Source: Thermomucor indicae-seudaticae (lineage: Eukaryota; Mucoromycota; Mucoromycetes; Mucorales; Lichtheimiaceae). From it: a stretch of 64,000 nt of DNA. This document shows, piece by piece, positions 44,133 through 55,253 of this stretch. The translations under genes were made by a program, and so were the position numbers. Positions within the stretch are counted from its first letter, which is position 1, and the number at the start of each line of letters is the position of its first letter. The notes under the pieces are model-generated. The model made no database searches and had not been told where the DNA came from. It saw only the letters and a program-made list of their open reading frames with translations. Location of the stretch: positions 1 through 64,000 of the forward strand of contig JSYX01000064.1 of assembly GCA_000787465.1 (NCBI GenBank). Reading direction: 5' to 3'.

Positions 44133-44456
44133 ATGACCGTTGATGTATGTGTCGCTGTGGTAAAACCAGTGGCCACTATGGGCAATGCGCGCGAAAAGCC
44201 TTCAAAGGCATCTACAATTGGAAAGCCGAAGAGACCTTTTAATGAAGGTTTGCTAGATGCAATCAGAGAAATCGTTATCTAATGTAACGAGGTGGACTGT
44301 CCTTTACCATCAGAGAATTTCACTGAAGAGAGAGCGATCTATTGTGATAACTACATCGAACGAAGATTAGCAGATTCGATTCAGTCCAGGCTCGTAGCAG
44401 TAACCCCGAGGCAAGTTCTGGATAACGAAGATGGAAAGGATAATCGAATTCAATAG
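44133..44456 (+). pseudogene. Decayed ORF of unknown family
   Basis: From ATG 44133 one frame runs 108 codons to TAG at 44454-44456 with a single internal stop (TAA 44280-44282). The composition is protein-like, e.g. KRPFNEGLLDAIREIVI before the stop and NFTEERAIYCDNYIERRLAD after it. I recognise no family; a transposon-derived accessory protein is possible. Low confidence. Confidence 0.3.
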
Positions 44457-44724
44457 ATGGAGAGGATGCTTCGGCTACAATGGAATAAAAGACATCCGAA
44501 TTTCGAACACTTTATTTTCACCATATAGCAAGATCTTGCAAGAAATATCGTGATAACGCTGAAAACGTAAAAGTATAAGTTGAAATGCGAGAGATAGTTA
44601 TAATGAATTAGAATAAGTAGCTTAAGGAGTGTGGCAAGAAAAATGATGATTTGTTGTGAGTGGGTTCTTTACTGCGAAACCAGTCTCAATGGCAACCAGC
44701 GGAGATTTGTTCAATAATATCTAC

Positions 44725-44729
44725 AAAAA
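44725..44729 (-). terminator. RNA polymerase III terminator of tRNA-Cys
   Basis: On the minus strand a TTTTT run follows the tRNA 3' end after two bases, as expected for Pol III termination. Confidence 0.75.
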
Positions 44730-44731
44730 GA

Positions 44732-44802
44732 GGACCCGCCGTGATTTGAACACGGGACCAGAAGATCTGCAGTCTTCCACTCTACCACTGAGTTACGAGT
44801 CC
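44732..44802 (-). tRNA. tRNA-Cys (anticodon GCA), no intron
   Basis: The minus strand folds as a complete 71-nt cloverleaf. The acceptor stem is GGACTCG/CGGGTCC (one T-G wobble), the D arm ACTC-AGTGGTA-GAGT, the anticodon stem GAAGA/TCTTC with loop CTGCAGA (anticodon GCA), the variable loop TGGTC, and the T arm CCGTG-TTCAAAT-CACGG. No intron. It lies alone in the repeat-rich region. Confidence 0.93.
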
Positions 44803-47800
44803 TTCCACGTTTGAAAAATTCTAAGTCTTCTTTTTGAGGGTATGCTACTAGGCTGCTGCGAAACTCTTATGAGATTTGTGACCAAAATGGATGGATTTCT
44901 ACTCTCGTTTCCCATTTGCATTTCCTTTTTTCTATTACATTTCATCGCTTGTTCTTGTTTATCAGCAGATCTCGATGTAATGTATAGAGCTTTTTAAATC
45001 AACAAGAGGAAAAGGGAGCAAAAGAGAATACGGTGAGACCGCGGCTTGTTTTAAGGTATTTATCCTTCATTTGTTCTTTTACACGCTTTCTATTTATATT
45101 TTTCTATCATTCGGTTCTAGGGTAAGAGCCGTTCTATGTCGTCATGGTCTAAAAGATCGACTAATAAGAATATTTGCTGTATGAAGCATAGCGATATCTG
45201 GATCCCAGTTTTAGCTTGTTTGTTAGTTCGATCCAGTTTGATCTAATGTCTTTTAGTGTCCTTTTAGCGGGATGTCAACCGTCAGACATGTTAGATCGGT
45301 ATTTAGTTTGTCCGATCTGGTCGCTATGGGATGGTGAATTAGCATCCAATACAACATTCGATCTTCCTTAGTTATCCTCTGTCGCTTTCATGATTTTCGT
45401 TTTGGTTTATTGAGATATTTCACAGAGCAAAGAGAGAAAGATGACAAAGGTAAAAAAACAGATAAGTCCTTCGAGACTCCAAGTAGGATTATTGTTTATT
45501 TCGTTTACAGTTTCTATGTATTTATATCATTTTCTGGGTCGATATCGCAGTTATAAAAAGTCTTTCGAAGAGATTAAAGATACGATGGATTGATCTCGTC
45601 ATGAAGAACCAATTGTTGTTCCTTGATCTGTCTCAGAGTCCATTGGGGGTGCCTATACCGTAGTTTTAATTACTGATCTGAAACCTCTTTTCAATTTGCG
45701 ATTGACCAATTTTGTGTCTTCTTGGATTTACTACTTCTGGTAATCAAAGACTTTTCATTAATTATCTTAGGTCGAAATACGACATTTATGTCTTGAGTGT
45801 CCTTGTTTAATCACTTATCACATCAATTACTACACCATATTAATTTAGTATTTCGCTTCTCGGGCTAAAGAATAGCGTAACAAGTTCTTTATCTCGACAT
45901 ACCAGCAACTACCTAAAAGCGCTTCTCCGACATTAGTACTATCAATACATCAAGACTAAATTTTAGACCAAGCTTTAGTGTACAGGATAACACTTATAAA
46001 ATGGCTGAAAAGATGATACAATGAAGAGAGCGACTTTGGCCTCCACGAAATTTGTTCTGTTGTCGTTGTCCCTCTAGGTGTATATATCTCAGTATTTTTA
46101 TCTCCTTTAGTGATCTTTTCTGTTCAACATCGTGTTTATTTTAATTGTTTGTTGATGTATTTTTTTGGAGTTGGTCAACTTAGGAAACATATAGCTTTAT
46201 TTTGTTTATCCTTGTTATTTCCACCGGGATCTCCTACCACTGGAGAAAATCCGATATCCCAAGCATTTGAAAGTCACTAATAAGTCATGACAAGATCGTA
46301 TCCCAAATGTCTGGAAGATTGTGGGATATGATACTTCAATGATATGGCAACATATTAGGGGATGTCTGTATTGACTTTTCCTGACATATTCTAGTGATCT
46401 TTTAATAACATGGTAGCAATATTCCAGTACCCTACCGATGACATCTTAATGAATGTACTGAGCAAATTATTACCAGAAGACCTGTCATTAATTCTGGTAG
46501 TCGCTACCAGGTCACTAGAAGTATTCTTTAAGGAATTGCAACTGATTGATATTGGCATAGCTTCAGAAGAAAGCTTCACGAGGTTTAAAAACATATGTAC
46601 GGCTTGTTAATTTCACAAACCAATGTCAACCCGAATTGCAACGCCACTTAACGTGCAATTGATGGCAAGATATTCTAAGAGGCAATCTTTATCAATTCCG
46701 ATTAATTGAATTAATAAGGATGCTTCATACAGATCCCCCTTCTCTGTCATTGGTGGTATTGGTCTCTGATACCTTGATATTGACCGAAATCTCCCAAACT
46801 GTATCGTTTGATCAGTGCAATGCCACATAAAAAATAAGCGAACATACTCCTGTACTGACTTTTTGTGATGGGCTCGTCAAGAAGAATATTTAACAGCTCA
46901 CATGATAATCTGATACTTGGACGCATCATTCCGATCTTTCGACTAAATCCTTTTATTCTCTTTAAAGGTTCGCTCATCGATAATGCCTTGAAAAGCTAAT
47001 GACGAGATTACCAAGCAAATACGCAAACTAATAGTTACTGCTATTACCTGCCACTGGCTCGAGCTCCGTTTGCAGTTCAAGCCCCTTTTTTCTGCTTGGA
47101 GCAAATTCATCAAGGAGCTTTTGCAATGTAGCCGTGCAATCGTATGGTCTGGTACGATATAGTAGCTACTTATGCCGTCTTTGACGAAAGCCAGCCCGGA
47201 ATAGTTTTTATTGGCGGCATGGACATTGCAGAGCGGGAAACGACGCCGAGAAGCAAGCTTCATTCATCATACTATACTCTCTCATAGAAATTAGGCATAT
47301 TTAAACCCGGACATTAGGAGTGACAACAGATACCTACGCAGGTTGGTGGATACATCTGTAAGGATGAGCGAGCATGTCATGACCGTTCCGGGAATGGATT
47401 CACAATGTAAACCAAGTTGGAAGGCCACGGAAAAAGGTCAAGGTCGTGGGGCCAATTTACAAAGTATACGCAAACGCCGTCCACGGAACCTTCAAGATAA
47501 AGAGCGTGCCAGTTTCTTCACTGCAGCATGGAAGTCATGATCTTGACCGCGACCGGCTTACGTACGTTCGCAAATGCAAACTTTAGCAGCTCTCCAAGAA
47601 TGTGCGTAATGGTAATGAGCATTCAGAGTAATGTAGTTGGCCTTCGTAAATGCCCATTTGAGACGTCGCGCCATTCGTCGCAGTAAAGGCGTGTTGTTGT
47701 TTTGAGCGTTTGCTGCAATACTAATGAACCTCTCGGATGAAGGGTAGAATTTCAGCTGATCTCAAGGTGGGTCGCTGCATGGCAAGCAAGTTGCTTAATT

Positions 47801-49047
47801 TCAAACGGCGGTCTTACGATGCGCTGTTGAAAGAATCTTTTGTATTCTGCACAAAACTTTTATTTTTCATTTGGCTGTCTGGGTACACGATGTTCGCACC
47901 AAGCATTCAGCATCTCTGCATAACGTACTAGGTTTTCTCTTGGCAAGGGTTTGCTGCAAGGCGCACGAAGCATGTCACGTGAACAATATTCAATATCCCT
48001 CTCACTATGATCCATACAGTGTACCTCGGTTTTTCGCACTTTTTGTATCTTTGGCGTTACAGTAAACTGTTCGTTTGGTATGCTGTTTACACCATCAGAA
48101 AAGGCAAGTCCGCAGCGTTGTACTCCTGGGATCGTAACTCATGTGCCGAAGTGCGGGAGAAGGTACAGGCGCTTCCCGCAAAGATCGACTTTGGATACAA
48201 CATTCTTATTCTCTTCGAATGCTTTTACAGGACACCAAGCGAACACAACCTTATTACTTGTATTACCTTTTATAAGGGACAATCAATCTTACTATGATAT
48301 GCTGTTCCGATGAAGCGCTCAGGCATCGGCAAGGCGGTTTGCGAATTATGACGATACAGTCTTGGCTGAAACGCAGCATGAGGTATATTGTTTTAATTAT
48401 AGAAGGCTGCTTTCTTCATTTTCACTTCTTTTTCACTACATCATGTTGGCAATATCAGCCTTTTCGTCGGCGTGGTAGGCAAACAGGTGGCGACTTTGCA
48501 CGTATTGAAGGCACAAAGCCTAACAATGCCTGGCAGAGAAGTCGCTTGCCGTCGCGCGCAGACCCTATTTCCCTTCTTTGATCTGCAACAGTTGCTTTTT
48601 CTTTCTCGGTCCTCTTGCTCTTTTGCTCAAGCAAAAGAAGTCGCCGTCACAAAGACGGTTTGACGATTACATAGATTCGCTCTGGTAAGACGTTGATCCA
48701 TTTTTGGGCCTGATCCATTACTCATGCAGAGGCGAATGTTTGTGCTACCGGGAATGCTTGCTTGCATCAACTGAGCCAAGTTTTGCTCTATTGTAAGTAT
48801 GAAAAACAAAACTACCATGCGAACTTTGAATCCTAACAGCGTTAATTTCTTTCTTCTACAGCGCAAACTCGGTTCCTTAGTTGATGCAAACTAACATTCT
48901 TAGCTAGTGCAAATGTTTCTTCATAATACAGTATAGCAGCTGTTGTTTCTTGTCCTGTCATCAACACATTACGTCATTGCATTTCCAAACTGTAGGTTAC
49001 TACAAATGATGCTCTTAGTACTTTCGTATTAACTATTCCTGCAACAG
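44803..49047. other. AT-rich, repeat-like region without intact genes
   Basis: About 4.2 kb. 45000-46350 is very AT-rich with dispersed stops in all frames. Short frames at 46410-46610 (plus) and 46613-47263 (minus, three overlapping) look like degraded coding sequence. For example CNVHAANKNYSGLAFVKDG on the minus strand suggests a decayed transposon-associated gene. 47700-48600 has further short frames without motif. Nothing here can be modelled. Confidence 0.35.
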
Positions 49048-49799
49048 GTTCATCTTTACGCTGACATCGCGGCGATCAGGAACAAACTGAAACACAGATT
49101 CGCATCACCACTTGCTTAATATACTGCACTGTTTCCGTAAAAGCGCAAATGTATATGTGCGCTCTTGGTATGCAGATCGTCCAAGATAAATACTGTAGAC
49201 GTTGGAAATACAGGTTACGATGCTCTCTTTCACTGTCTCTTATTGCAATATCATTTCCTAATTCAAAATCATATTTCATTTTGCCTGTGCTTACGTCTCA
49301 AACGAGAGCGTATGAGCTCGTCACGAAGCACTTGAAGAAGGTTGTGCTTCACCACGTTATGATAGCCGCAATCGTCGCGAACTACGATAAAGCACTCGTA
49401 ACGGCCATGGAAAAACGATTTCCGAAGCCAGCACACATCTTGTGTACATTGGCACGTTAAGAACCACTTTGATAAGCTGTCGTTCGAAGAGTCCAGCATC
49501 GAAAGCGATCCTCTGGAGGTTATGGACCATGTCAATGGCATGAAAAGCTACAAAGGACGACGAACTCGAGCAGTCGATCAACGCGTATGAAGCTGCTGCA
49601 AAGAAGTCTCAAAATGAGCATGTTTCGATAGATTATTTAAAGACCTAATGCGACCAAGACATATCACAATTCTTCGATATCAATGGTAATGAGGAACGTT
49701 GAGCATAAGCGAGTGGGATACCATGTATCCGAGCTACTCCATTTACGGGCGACTACCACGCAACGGGTTGAGGGTGTTCATGCTTCCATGAAAGAATAA
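49048..49799 (+). mobile_element. Relic of a Mutator-like (MULE) transposase
   Basis: Separated frames keep MULE landmarks in order. VHLYADIAAIRNKL is near 49048-49090. IVANYDKALVTAMEKRFPKP is near 49368-49430, followed by AHILCT and, after a one-base shift, WHVKNHFDKLSFEESS. Near 49717-49796 a frame reads LHLRATTTQRVEGVHASMKE and then stops. The FP..HILC.WHV and RVEG.HAS.K signatures are typical of MULE transposases (family knowledge). Several frameshifts and stops show it is dead. It abuts the exonuclease-like pseudogene fragment that follows. Confidence 0.6.
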
Positions 49800-49809
49800 T
49801 CTGGGATCG

Positions 49810-50134
49810 GCAAGTGTCTCGTCCCGCTCGTTGACCAGGACGACTGCTGTCAAGGTCACGGAGCGGTGTACAAGAACCATGAAGATTGAGTCCGTGTCCT
49901 TGTCAACGGTCGTTCCCAGTAAGCCTTTTTTTCTTTACTCTGCACTGTGAACTCGCTCACCTTGAGACGTACGTACAATATAGCGTCACAAGCTATGGGA
50001 GCAAAACAGCAAGCCGTTGCGTCGTACACGCTCCTCCGTCTTTTCCCGGCAGTGTGGACGCTGCCAATATGGAGAAGCGCAAGGCTTATGGCGACGAAAA
50101 TCTTGCCACGGTAACAAAGCAGTCGACTTCATAG
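49810..50134 (+). pseudogene. Pseudogene fragment of the Exo1-like family (copy 2)
   Basis: 49810-49918 reads ASVSSRSLTRTTAVKVTER then VSLSTVVPS, matching the end of exon 4 of the exonuclease-like gene (FHFMNNAIAVKVTER, VSLSSENKENIP), and ends at a GT donor (GTAAGC) at the equivalent place. About 50060-50134 reads ANMEKRKAYGDENLATVTKQ to a stop, matching the KKRKFADENTAPALKTKS block of exon 5. The nuclease domain is absent; a MULE relic lies immediately upstream and may mark the truncation. Confidence 0.6.
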
Positions 50135-51275
50135 TCTGGTGCGCTCGGCCACCCAGCTTGACGTGCCGTTGCCTGTTAGCGTTCACTGGGCGCGGCTCAT
50201 CCCCCTTCTTTCCGAGCATCCGTTTGCTCCTTTCTTATTTCTCTTCTGCTTTTTCTTAACCCTTTGCTTGTTCAAAAATCCGTTGCTCCTTTCCTCGACA
50301 TATAACCACATATAACTTATCAATGAAGTCATTTTTTGGTGGCAGTCTTTTTGACTGGCTCGAGATTTTTTAATTAAACAAAGAGCAGCTCCAGGAGAAA
50401 AATTTTGTCACACCTTGTGCTAAAATGGAAATCATGCTGTCATGGCACTTCATATACACAAACAAACCATAGTGCACACGATCAGCAGATTGCGCAGCTT
50501 CTACTGATGATCAGCGCGACACAAGGGAGGATCTGTAAAAGCGGTAGGAGGCGGATGTGCTGCTTGTCAGGGCAATTTCCCATACACACGAGCAGAGAAC
50601 TCAGTTCAGTTGATTACCTCTAGCAAGTACGTGCATCTTCGTATCCGGAAGAAGACGCTCGGAAAAGCGGGCGATTGCACGTATAGTTCATAACGATGAA
50701 ATGAAAAATCGTGTGTAAAGGACTCATCAAACTTTGCACGAAGGTTTGGCGGAACGGCAACATCCAAAGCATCACTGATCCCTGACTTGGGCGAAGCGCA
50801 GGTCTGGACTTGTTCCACAACATAATTCGGGGGCATGCTCCGTTTGCATTCAAGTGCAACGAGCTGCGATGAGCAATACCAAATATTATCGACGCATAGA
50901 TTTCTTTTACTACGTTCTCGAATAAAGACCACTTTGAGTAAACCTGGGAGGTCCTAATCTCTTGTTTATGACGCATGGAGTATTTTATTACTGATAGTAG
51001 ACAGAAAAAGCGCTCAGAAATTGTCGATTTTCTATATAAAGTTGCCTATGAGAATATTTTTCAAGTCTCGGACAACATGAAACGTTTATAATCACTGCCA
51101 ACAAGACAAGGAACTTTAATAACATATATAAAAATATGCAAAGTGTAATGGGAATTTTTTTATAAACCAAAGAGTTGGGGAAGCAAATATGTATACGGGG
51201 AAGGCAGAGGCAGATATAGAAAAAATGACTTTTGATAAAAAGAAAAAAGAACGAGGTATCAACAAAGAAGGCCAT
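50135..51275. other. Intergenic region
   Basis: No gene supported. Minus-strand frames at 50606-50976 (108 and 118 codons in two overlapping frames) are protein-like in parts but show no family. AT-rich sequence follows, probably holding the 3' UTR of the exonuclease-like gene. Confidence 0.4.
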
Positions 51276-52832
51276 TCAACGTACACGGTTTGTCAAGGAC
51301 TCTGACAAACCAAGGCGTTTGCGGGGTGGAGCCTGAGGGGTAGCAGCAGCAGACTTGGCAGGTGACAAAGACTTGGTCTTCAAGGCAGGGGCAGTGTTCT
51401 CATCAGCAAACTTGCGCTTTTTTGGGTTGATTAAGGAGGACGTTGCAGGGGGTGCTGCGCGTTTGTTTTCTGTAGCAGCAGCGTGGAACTTGACCCAAGT
51501 ACCACGAACAGAAGAGAAAGAAGCAGAAGAAGGACCACCTGACGACTTGCTGTTGTCGTTTTCCTGATCGCCACGCTGGAGCCAGGGCTATATTTTCAGG
51601 TTCAAAAGGAAAAATTAGTCCAGTTTGCAGTAAATGACAGCAAAAGAAGGAACTTACGGGGATGTTTTCCTTGTTTTCTGAAGACAAGGACACAAGTTCA
51701 GTCTTGACAGGCTGGGTAGGACGCTCGGTCACCTTGACAGCAATGGCATTGTTCATAAAGTGGAATGATACGCGTTGCTGCTTGACGGGGTCTACGACTT
51801 CTTGGAGAAAGTGGGCACGAACCAAAGGGCTTGCTTGTTGTTCAATGTCATCATTTTTTGCGGATGAAAGGAGCTTGTGAAGTCGCTGGACATCCATCTT
51901 CTTCTTGTTGGGATCACAACCTTGGGACAGCATGCAGAAATGTTGGAGCTTTTGAGCAGACCAGTCAGACATGTTCAATTCTTTAGCGGAAGAAAGGGTA
52001 TCGAAATGGATCCGAGTGGCGGTGCCTTTTGTATCTAACTGGAAAATGACAGTCCTGCAACCATAGCCTAATAAAGCCAAAGGACGATCATTGCTTATGA
52101 CTGCTTGTACTTTATCGGTGGCTAAAAGAAAAGTAAGTTGTGCGCTGGCATCAAAAGGAGCAGTGACGTGTTGGATCTTGTCTTTATCAAGTCGCTATAG
52201 AAGAAGAAATATATAGATAAGCAACACACACATACGCGTTCACACACAAGTAAAGAGTGATTATTGCCTTTGTAACGTTCTGTATCATTTCTGGTGTGAT
52301 ATCAACCGCTTTCTTCAAACGTTTTAGTGCTTCTTCCTGTCGTCCCTTTCCCAGTAACTCGAGGCCTTTCTTTTTCTCAATGTTCATACGTCTAGTTTCG
52401 GTCGAGGGAACATCAGTTTCTCTTTTACATTAAAGAGAGAAGAAAAGGAAACGAGTCGAAGGTACCGTTGTCGTTTTGCTTCGGCATTCTTGTTGCATGG
52501 GAGCGTTTCCCCATCAAACACGACGATTGGCGTGACATTGTTGGTTTGCAAGAGTTTCAGTTGTCGCATAAAGTAGTCAACGTATCTAAGAAACAAAAGG
52601 CGACGCGCAACAAACGATGAGGCGTCAGCATCTCCATGGCAATGATTGAAACATAACAAGAAACGCACTCGTTTGTGTCCTGGTTTTCGGCTAATTGGAG
52701 AGCACAAGTTGAAGCACCCTCCAGTAACCAAGCACGACCATCCACCGCCACTGTTTTCCCGGCATACTCGTTAATGTGAATCGGCTGATGAACAGACTTG
52801 ACGAGTTGGAGCAAGTCGTCCGTGGAACCCAT
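51276..52832 (-). CDS. Exonuclease-1-like (Rad2/XPG family) protein with degenerate active site
   Basis: Five exons (52669-52832, 52466-52585, 52268-52391, 51658-52194, 51276-51587) give 418 residues, about half of a normal Exo1. The N-region follows Exo1: PIHINEYAGKTVAVDGRAWL (D31), TPIVVFDGETLP (D79) and VDITPEM. The internal acidic cluster is lost: the Exo1 pattern APYEADAQL reads APFDASAQL (E to D151, D to S153), and SEDSDLL reads SNDRPLAL (D172 kept, D to P174). After LSQGCD (D230) the helix-two-turn-helix loop is replaced by NKKKMD. The C-terminal exon is disordered with a likely nuclear signal, NPKKRKF. Intron 3 appears to use a GC donor (AAG|GCAATA). The sequence suggests a nuclear DNA-binding pseudoenzyme; loss of catalysis is inferred, not shown. 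Confidence 0.75.
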
Positions 52833-53065
52833 TTTGCTTGTTCTGCAGATGGGGGTGGGAGGGAGAGAGAGGAGGGCCACACAGAGCACACTGCTGCACA
52901 CACACAAAAATTTCGGGCAGCACGAGAAAACTCAAAAAGTTGCCCGTTAGCAGAAAGGCAGGTCACACAATCTTTTCTATATCGCAAAGGAATATTTCTT
53001 TTCGTTTGCTATCGGTCTCTCGTCAATATCTAGCTTTGGAGGCTATCGTATTCGTCGGCCTAGAA

Positions 53066-53251
53066 ATGTCGAAGGAGCCGTCGTCATCCCCGGAATCGTC
53101 ATCGACAACAGGCCTTGATTGCAAGATCGGGTCTGATTGCGGGTCTTCTGTGATCGAACCTGCTCCGTACTGCGAATGGAACCTAAATTTCGATGGGGTA
53201 AGACGAGAACAGCTGGAGGGGACGCTTGAGTCCAATTTCGCTGACACTTAA
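53066..53251 (+). other. Short ORF with YCEW motif, element copy A
   Basis: A 61-codon frame, Ser/acidic-rich, containing EPAPYCEWNLNFDGVRREQL and ending NFADT. The same CEW-x-x-NF block recurs at 54193-54218. It starts 234 bp from the exonuclease-like gene on the opposite strand. Possibly the N terminus of a decayed transposon protein; not recognised. Confidence 0.35.
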
Positions 53252-54129
53252 GAGCCAAACTCTAGAATCTGGCGCGCCTATAGGCTCTAGCCCTGAGAAG
53301 CATAAAGGGATCCGTTAGGCCACGCGCACACGGTTTGTCTTGGCCGTTTGGATTACGCGGCCTTTTCAATTTCGGACAAACCGACAATAAGGTCCAAAGG
53401 GAAACCCTTACCGACGGCTTACAACTGAGCTGCTTGATTGCGTGAGCTCCGGTTTTACTGCGCAGTCTCGCCAAGCAAGCTTCATGTTCTAACAAGTACT
53501 CGTACTGGAAGACTACAGAGCTATAAACTGGTCACTGGATAGATAGATGCCGCCACGAGCAGTTTGCCTTACAACCATCGATCTGCGGCGAAGCATGCGT
53601 TCCAGAACCTCTTGGATTCTGCGCACCTCTCTTATCCAATTTCGAAAGTCCAAAAGGGGGCATCCGAGGGTGGCGAAATTATAGCAGCCGGAAAGGAGCG
53701 CATTCGGACAGTCGTATGTCAGACTGTACCAATACTCGTCCAGAAAAGCCATCAGTTTGCTTAGTCAAGCTTTCAGGGCTGTGTACACTAATGGCGAACA
53801 CCCTACCATGATGGAAACCCAATGAACGAACGGAAGGGGACAGATCCGCAGAATGCGTGGCCGGATACAGTTTAACTTCGGCGGTGCATTCTGTATTGGA
53901 CGCCGGCGAGTAATAGCAAGTATCAATTGTGGGAAGCAGAGCGCAAGTCGTTTTGGCAGCAGGCCGTGCTTCTATCATGTCCAAGGCTTCCGTCAAGCTC
54001 GACCCGAAGCTGGTAGAGTGATAAATATAGCATGTGTGTCTTGCTCTCATTTTTAAAGTTTCTGTCATACGTAGAAATTCATCGAGACAACAGGCGAAGA
54101 CGAAGGCAAAAGGCAGTTCAGGATCAACT
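53252..54129. other. Spacer between YCEW-element copies
   Basis: No gene. A CTTACAACTGAGCT 14-mer at 53419-53432 recurs at 54457-54470, about 245-265 bp after each CEW motif, suggesting that the two copies share a longer, diverged unit. A 155-codon minus frame (53679-54146) has no motif. Confidence 0.35.
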
Positions 54130-54500
54130 CTGTATCCTGACTGCACCGCCTCCGTCAGACGATGGGTCTTCCGAGAGCCCAGATATTCATTATTGTGAAT
54201 GGGACGTTAACTTCATATGACGCCGAGCTTTATGAATAAGGCGTACGCGTGGCAGCCCGCGCAGGTCAAGGCATTCGCGGATGTGTCTGCTGTGGTCTCG
54301 CAGCAAAGGCGAATGCACTGCTTTCTGCCGCCGGCTATCACGAATTTGTCCAGGAGTTGTCACTGACTATTAGCTGCAAATGACTCCAGAAGATTCGCCT
54401 GCTCCGCCGTGTTCAATTGCAAAGAACTAGAGAAGCAGACTTAGGAGAAAGCCACTTACAACTGAGCTACCAGATCGGCGTCAGCACTGGTTTACGAGCC
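54130..54500 (+). repeat. YCEW element copy B (diverged)
   Basis: The plus strand reads SDDGSSESPDIHYCEWDVNF and stops at about 54220, resembling copy A (SDCGSSVIEPAPYCEWNLNF). The shared 14-mer CTTACAACTGAGCT follows at 54457-54470. Similarity at protein level is clearer than at DNA level, so the duplication is old. Confidence 0.35.
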
Positions 54501-55077
54501 TCACGCTAGCCTTTTCCGGCCTTTCTTGTACTGGAATTCCTCAGTGGTTTCAACAACGATCTTCATATACCTGTGGACTTCCACGTGACAAAGTGACGAT
54601 GCGCCCACTGAATGAATCGGGTGTGCTGATTGTAGGATATGCTCGTAAATCACCAGGAAAGGTTGTATGCAGTTATTGCAGCACCCCCCATAACATAACA
54701 AAGCAAATAAACAGGCTGATAATGTGCCTGTCAATAGCTCTTGCACGCGCAATTCCAGGGAGCCTGCATGAGCAATATTGTTGACCAACGGCGTAAGTGT
54801 CCGTGATACTCAAAAAGCTATTGCGTTTTCATTGATTCACTTATGGGCTACTGAGTCAAATTGAAGCCGCCCGTAGGGCGGAAGGGCCCAATATGTGGAC
54901 TATAACTCTTGGACGAAACTATCATTCATTCTGTGTACATATAGTGTTTTTGTTCTATGTCTTCCATGAATATATGTAACACAATACGCTCTTCGCAACG
55001 GGTTTATATCCTTCTTTTCCATGTTCATCTTTTTGCTGCCTTATCTCAGTATTTCCTGCTTTACACTCTCTAATAAA

Positions 55078-55165
55078 GGAGCCGACAGGATCTCGTACCG
55101 TACAGATGTTATTATCAGCAATAAGCCTTGTCGGGAAACAACGACAAGTCAGTCGATATTACCTG
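55078..55165 (+). pseudogene. Duplicated fragment of the RNF10/MAG2 3' end
   Basis: This segment matches 20440-20528, the last codons and stop region of the RNF10 gene. The core TTATTATCAGCAAYAAGC is shared, and the flanking GAAACARCGACAAG and CAGWCGATA also align with one gap. In protein terms TDIIISNKR corresponds to TDVIISNKP. Same orientation, no upstream RING sequence. It lies just upstream of GLO3. Confidence 0.55.
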
Positions 55166-55253
55166 CATTGTCTTACCATGCAAAAATGTGTAACAATGCG
55201 GTACCCTAATCTCAGCTGAGTAAGGGACCATTCTTCGTCTTCTTCTTTAACAG

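Noticed and set aside
44080..44200. Retroviral-type zinc knuckle (CMCRCGKTSGHYGQC)
   Set aside because: The cysteine spacing does not fit C-X2-C-X4-H-X4-C and another frame is more protein-like.
46410..46610. F-box-like plus-strand ORF (DILMNVLSKLLPEDLSLIL)
   Set aside because: Only a short resemblance, AT-rich surroundings and no downstream repeats; not enough for an F-box call.
53679..54146. 155-codon minus-strand open frame
   Set aside because: No family motif, no splice partners, and it overlaps the YCEW element region; may be chance.
53418..54490. tRNA-like D-arm sequences (reverse AGCTCAGTTGTAAG at 53419-53432 and 54457-54470)
   Set aside because: No anticodon stem, T arm or acceptor stem can be completed at either place; explained better as part of a diverged repeat.
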